From contig JAADFV010000119.1 of assembly GCA_013152695.1 (NCBI GenBank), positions 1-6,853 on the forward strand: a stretch of 6,853 nt of DNA, written 5' to 3'. Positions 5,995-6,853 of this stretch are shown one piece after another. Under the pieces are notes generated by a model. It had not been told where the DNA came from and made no database searches. It was given only the letters and a program-made list of their open reading frames with translations. The DNA is from Chloroflexota bacterium (GTDB taxonomy: Bacteria > Chloroflexota > Anaerolineae > J102). Each line of letters starts with the position of its first letter. Positions within the stretch are counted from its first letter, which is position 1. Both the position numbers and the translations under genes were made by a program.

Positions 5995-6495
5995 TTAGTG
6001 GCTGTGATGGGCATTGTGAACATGGCCATGGGCCAATTCTTCACTCGTTGCCTGTCGCAGATTGACAACCTGAACCTGGAAGTGCAGGGTTTGTCCGGCC
6101 AAGGGATGATTGAGATTGAGGACAACGCCGTTGGGCTGAATATCCTCGACGTAAGCAACAACGACTTCACCCGTGTTGCTATCCCGCATTTGCAAGCCCA
6201 TACCTTCCTCAAGTTCGAGATCGGTGGGAAAGGCGTCAATGGGGACAAAGGTCATGGCTTCTGGGTCATATTCACCATAAGCATCGGCTGGAACAACAGT
6301 GACTTTCTTTTCGTCACCCACGGCCATGCCGTAGAGTTGTTGTTCGAGGCCGGGAATGATGTTGCCTGCACCTTGCAGATACTCCAAGGGATCTGCTGAA
6401 CCTGCACTATCGACAATTTCATCGTTGTCGAGTTGGAGGACATAAGAGAGGCTGACAACGATGTCGTCGGCGACAGTAAGAGGAGCTGAATTCAT
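5995..6495 (-). CDS. slyD: SlyD-like FKBP-type peptidyl-prolyl cis-trans isomerase
   Basis: A 166-residue cytoplasmic prolyl isomerase and chaperone. The FKBP part covers about residues 10-76 and 128-151, including PLEYLQGAGNIIPGLEQQL (36-54) and DAYGEYDP (71-78). It is interrupted by the insert-in-flap chaperone domain (about 77-127), as in E. coli SlyD, followed by the characteristic NHPLAGQTLHFQVQV (129-143) and EELAHGHVH (152-160). The tail is short: it ends HGHVHNAHHSH with six His in eleven residues and no Cys, whereas E. coli SlyD has a long His/Cys tail that binds nickel. Weak metal binding is therefore possible, but it lacks the full tail. The start ATG at 6493-6495 has an AGGA about 9 nt upstream. 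The gene precedes the RRM gene on the same strand and is itself preceded by a leader with a strong terminator (6549-6589), suggesting attenuation. Confidence 0.93.
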   Translation of the reverse strand: MNSAPLTVADDIVVSLSYVLQLDNDEIVDSAGSADPLEYLQGAGNIIPGLEQQLYGMAVGDEKKVTVVPADAYGEYDPEAMTFVPIDAFPTDLELEEGMGLQMRDSNTGEVVVAYVEDIQPNGVVLNLNHPLAGQTLHFQVQVVNLRQATSEELAHGHVHNAHHSH

Positions 6496-6548
6496 ACCTA
6501 ATTTTCCTGAATGTATGAGAGAGAGTCATGGTTCGAAGACTGCTGGGT

Positions 6549-6589
6549 AAAAAAAAGACCGTCCCAGCATCCTAAGCCTGGGCGGTCTT
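6549..6589 (-). terminator. Strong intrinsic terminator / possible attenuator ahead of slyD
   Basis: On the minus strand AAGACCG + CCCAG pairs with CTGGG + CGGTCTT (6583-6589 with 6555-6561, and 6578-6582 with 6563-6567). There is one bulged base at 6562 and a 10-nt loop at 6568-6577. The stem is followed directly by T8 (complement of 6549-6556). It lies 53 nt before the slyD start and about 30 nt after the likely transcription start. A competing 7-bp pairing, TGCTGGG at 6541-6547 with CCCAGCA at 6563-6569, would take up the inner stem in readthrough RNA. It is either an attenuator or the 3' end of a short RNA. Confidence 0.85.
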
Positions 6590-6620
6590 GTAATTTTGTC
6601 CAGATCAGAGCTTACGAATC
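6557..6620 (-). ncRNA. Predicted short leader RNA (about 72 nt with its T-tract)
   Basis: A transcript starting about 7 nt after the -10 box at 6627-6632 would begin near 6620 and end in the T-tract at 6549-6556. It contains no start codon with an RBS and no known small-RNA family that I recognise. It could be a regulatory small RNA, or simply the attenuated leader of slyD. Start position and existence are inferred from promoter and terminator only. Confidence 0.35.
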
Positions 6621-6626
6621 GTTGAT

Positions 6627-6655
6627 ATCATACCTGACTTTCGCGGATTGGTCAA
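6627..6655 (-). promoter_or_regulatory. Sigma70-type promoter of the slyD unit
   Basis: On the minus strand TTGACC (6650-6655) and TATGAT (6627-6632) are separated by exactly 17 nt. Each box matches five of six consensus positions, the best promoter in the window. An AT-rich stretch lies upstream. The expected start is near 6620, just ahead of the terminator at 6549-6589. Confidence 0.7.
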
Positions 6656-6723
6656 ATTCGAGGAGGTAAAAGAAGGTGGCTTGCAGAAAAATTAAGAAAT
6701 GTGAATAATGGATGAGAAAATGA

Positions 6724-6753
6724 GCCATGAAACGGTACAGATGCCATGAACGG
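6724..6753. repeat. Pair of direct repeats upstream of the slyD promoter
   Basis: GCCATGAAACGG (6724-6735) and GCCATGAACGG (6743-6753) differ by one A and start 19 bp apart, close to two helical turns. They lie about 70 bp upstream of the -35 box. This spacing suits two copies of a regulator site on the same face of DNA. No known regulator motif is recognised. Confidence 0.5.
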
Positions 6754-6786
6754 CTGCACGCCGATAATGATGAAAATGATCTGTAC
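6735..6786. repeat. Wide inverted repeat GTACAGAT...ATCTGTAC
   Basis: An 8-bp perfect inverted repeat (6735-6742 with 6779-6786) encloses 36 nt, within which CGGC/GCCG (6751-6754 with 6760-6763) can form a small inner stem. It overlaps the second of the direct repeats. It could be a structured element or a pair of operator half-sites. Chance is possible. Confidence 0.35.
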
Positions 6787-6836
6787 ACATAGACCATCTG
6801 TAGCCCGGAAGACCCGAAAACCGGTAAACCGGGGGT

Positions 6837-6850
6837 GGGCGGCGCCGCCC
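6837..6850. repeat. GC-rich perfect palindrome at window edge
   Basis: GGGCGGCGCCGCCC is a 14-bp perfect palindrome, flanked on the left by G5 and on the right by C's, with CCGGT/ACCGG (6821-6832) next to it. It resembles part of a GC-rich intergenic repeat, or the stem of a terminator of a gene beyond the window, but the edge cuts it off. Confidence 0.5.
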
Positions 6851-6853
6851 CCA

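Larger units (their letters stand above)
6656..6853. other. Gene-free region upstream of the slyD promoter
   Basis: No supported gene. Two minus-strand frames are open here, but they have low-complexity composition, no credible RBS and one covers the promoter. The stretch holds a direct repeat pair (6724-6753), a wide inverted repeat (6735-6786) and, at the edge, a GC-rich palindrome preceded by short CCGG-type repeats. The GC-rich edge (6803-6853) differs sharply from the AT-rich 6680-6800 and may be the tail of another element lying outside the window. Confidence 0.5.

Noticed and set aside
6612..6797. Minus-strand frame of 61 codons upstream of slyD
   Set aside because: No RBS, low-complexity Ser/Phe/Leu-rich product, and it runs across the well-formed promoter at 6627-6655 and the direct repeats.
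6651..6853. Minus-strand frame open from the right edge to a TGA within the -35 region
   Set aside because: About 67 open codons could be the tail of a gene outside the window, but the product has no recognisable motif, and the GC-rich palindrome followed by an AT-rich stretch looks intergenic.
1..6853. CRISPR array, transposase, tRNA, rRNA, toxin-antitoxin or phage genes
   Set aside because: No regularly spaced repeats, no transposase or terminal repeats, no tRNA cloverleaf or rRNA motif, and no such proteins were seen on either strand.

Overview
The window comes from a bacterial chromosome of moderate G+C content. The lipoprotein style of the binding protein (LTAC lipobox followed by a Pro/Thr/Ser-rich linker), a single-RRM RNA-binding protein and a SlyD-type FKBP would fit a Chloroflexota (Anaerolineae-like) genome. 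That assignment rests on general resemblance and is an inference only. Apart from the protein fragment at the left edge, every convincing gene lies on the minus strand.

Layout from left to right. Bases 3-518 hold the C-terminal 171 residues of an unrecognised, tryptophan-rich protein on the plus strand. It converges on the liv operon across a hairpin terminator at 561-594. Bases 632-5288 carry a complete branched-chain amino acid (HAAT-family) ABC importer, transcribed right to left as livK-livH-livM-livG-livF. The last four genes overlap by 1 or 4 bp (ATGA, ATGA, TGATG), so they are probably translationally coupled. An 85-bp gap with a strong hairpin lacking a T-tract separates livK from livH, which suits higher production of the binding protein than of the membrane parts. 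Bases 5289-5651 are gene-free and hold the livK leader (several inverted repeats and an orphan Shine-Dalgarno-like sequence), a tentative promoter and the terminator of the next unit. Bases 5652-6495 encode a two-gene unit: a SlyD-like peptidyl-prolyl isomerase followed 49 nt later by an RRM RNA-binding protein. Bases 6496-6853 are gene-free. They contain a good sigma70-type promoter, a predicted short leader of about 72 nt that ends in a strong T8 terminator before slyD, a pair of near-identical direct repeats upstream, and a GC-rich palindrome at the window edge.

How it works together. LivK, lipid-anchored outside the membrane, would pass a branched-chain amino acid or related amide to the LivH/LivM channel, driven by the LivG/LivF ATPases. 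The slyD-rrm unit is a separate module of a protein-folding helper and an RNA-binding or chaperone-type protein. Its promoter-leader-terminator arrangement suggests transcription attenuation, or release of a small RNA with only readthrough feeding slyD. No clearly new defence or mobile system is visible. The most interesting material is regulatory: the pre-slyD attenuator-like element, the structured livK leader, and the Trp/Cys-rich end of the left-edge protein.
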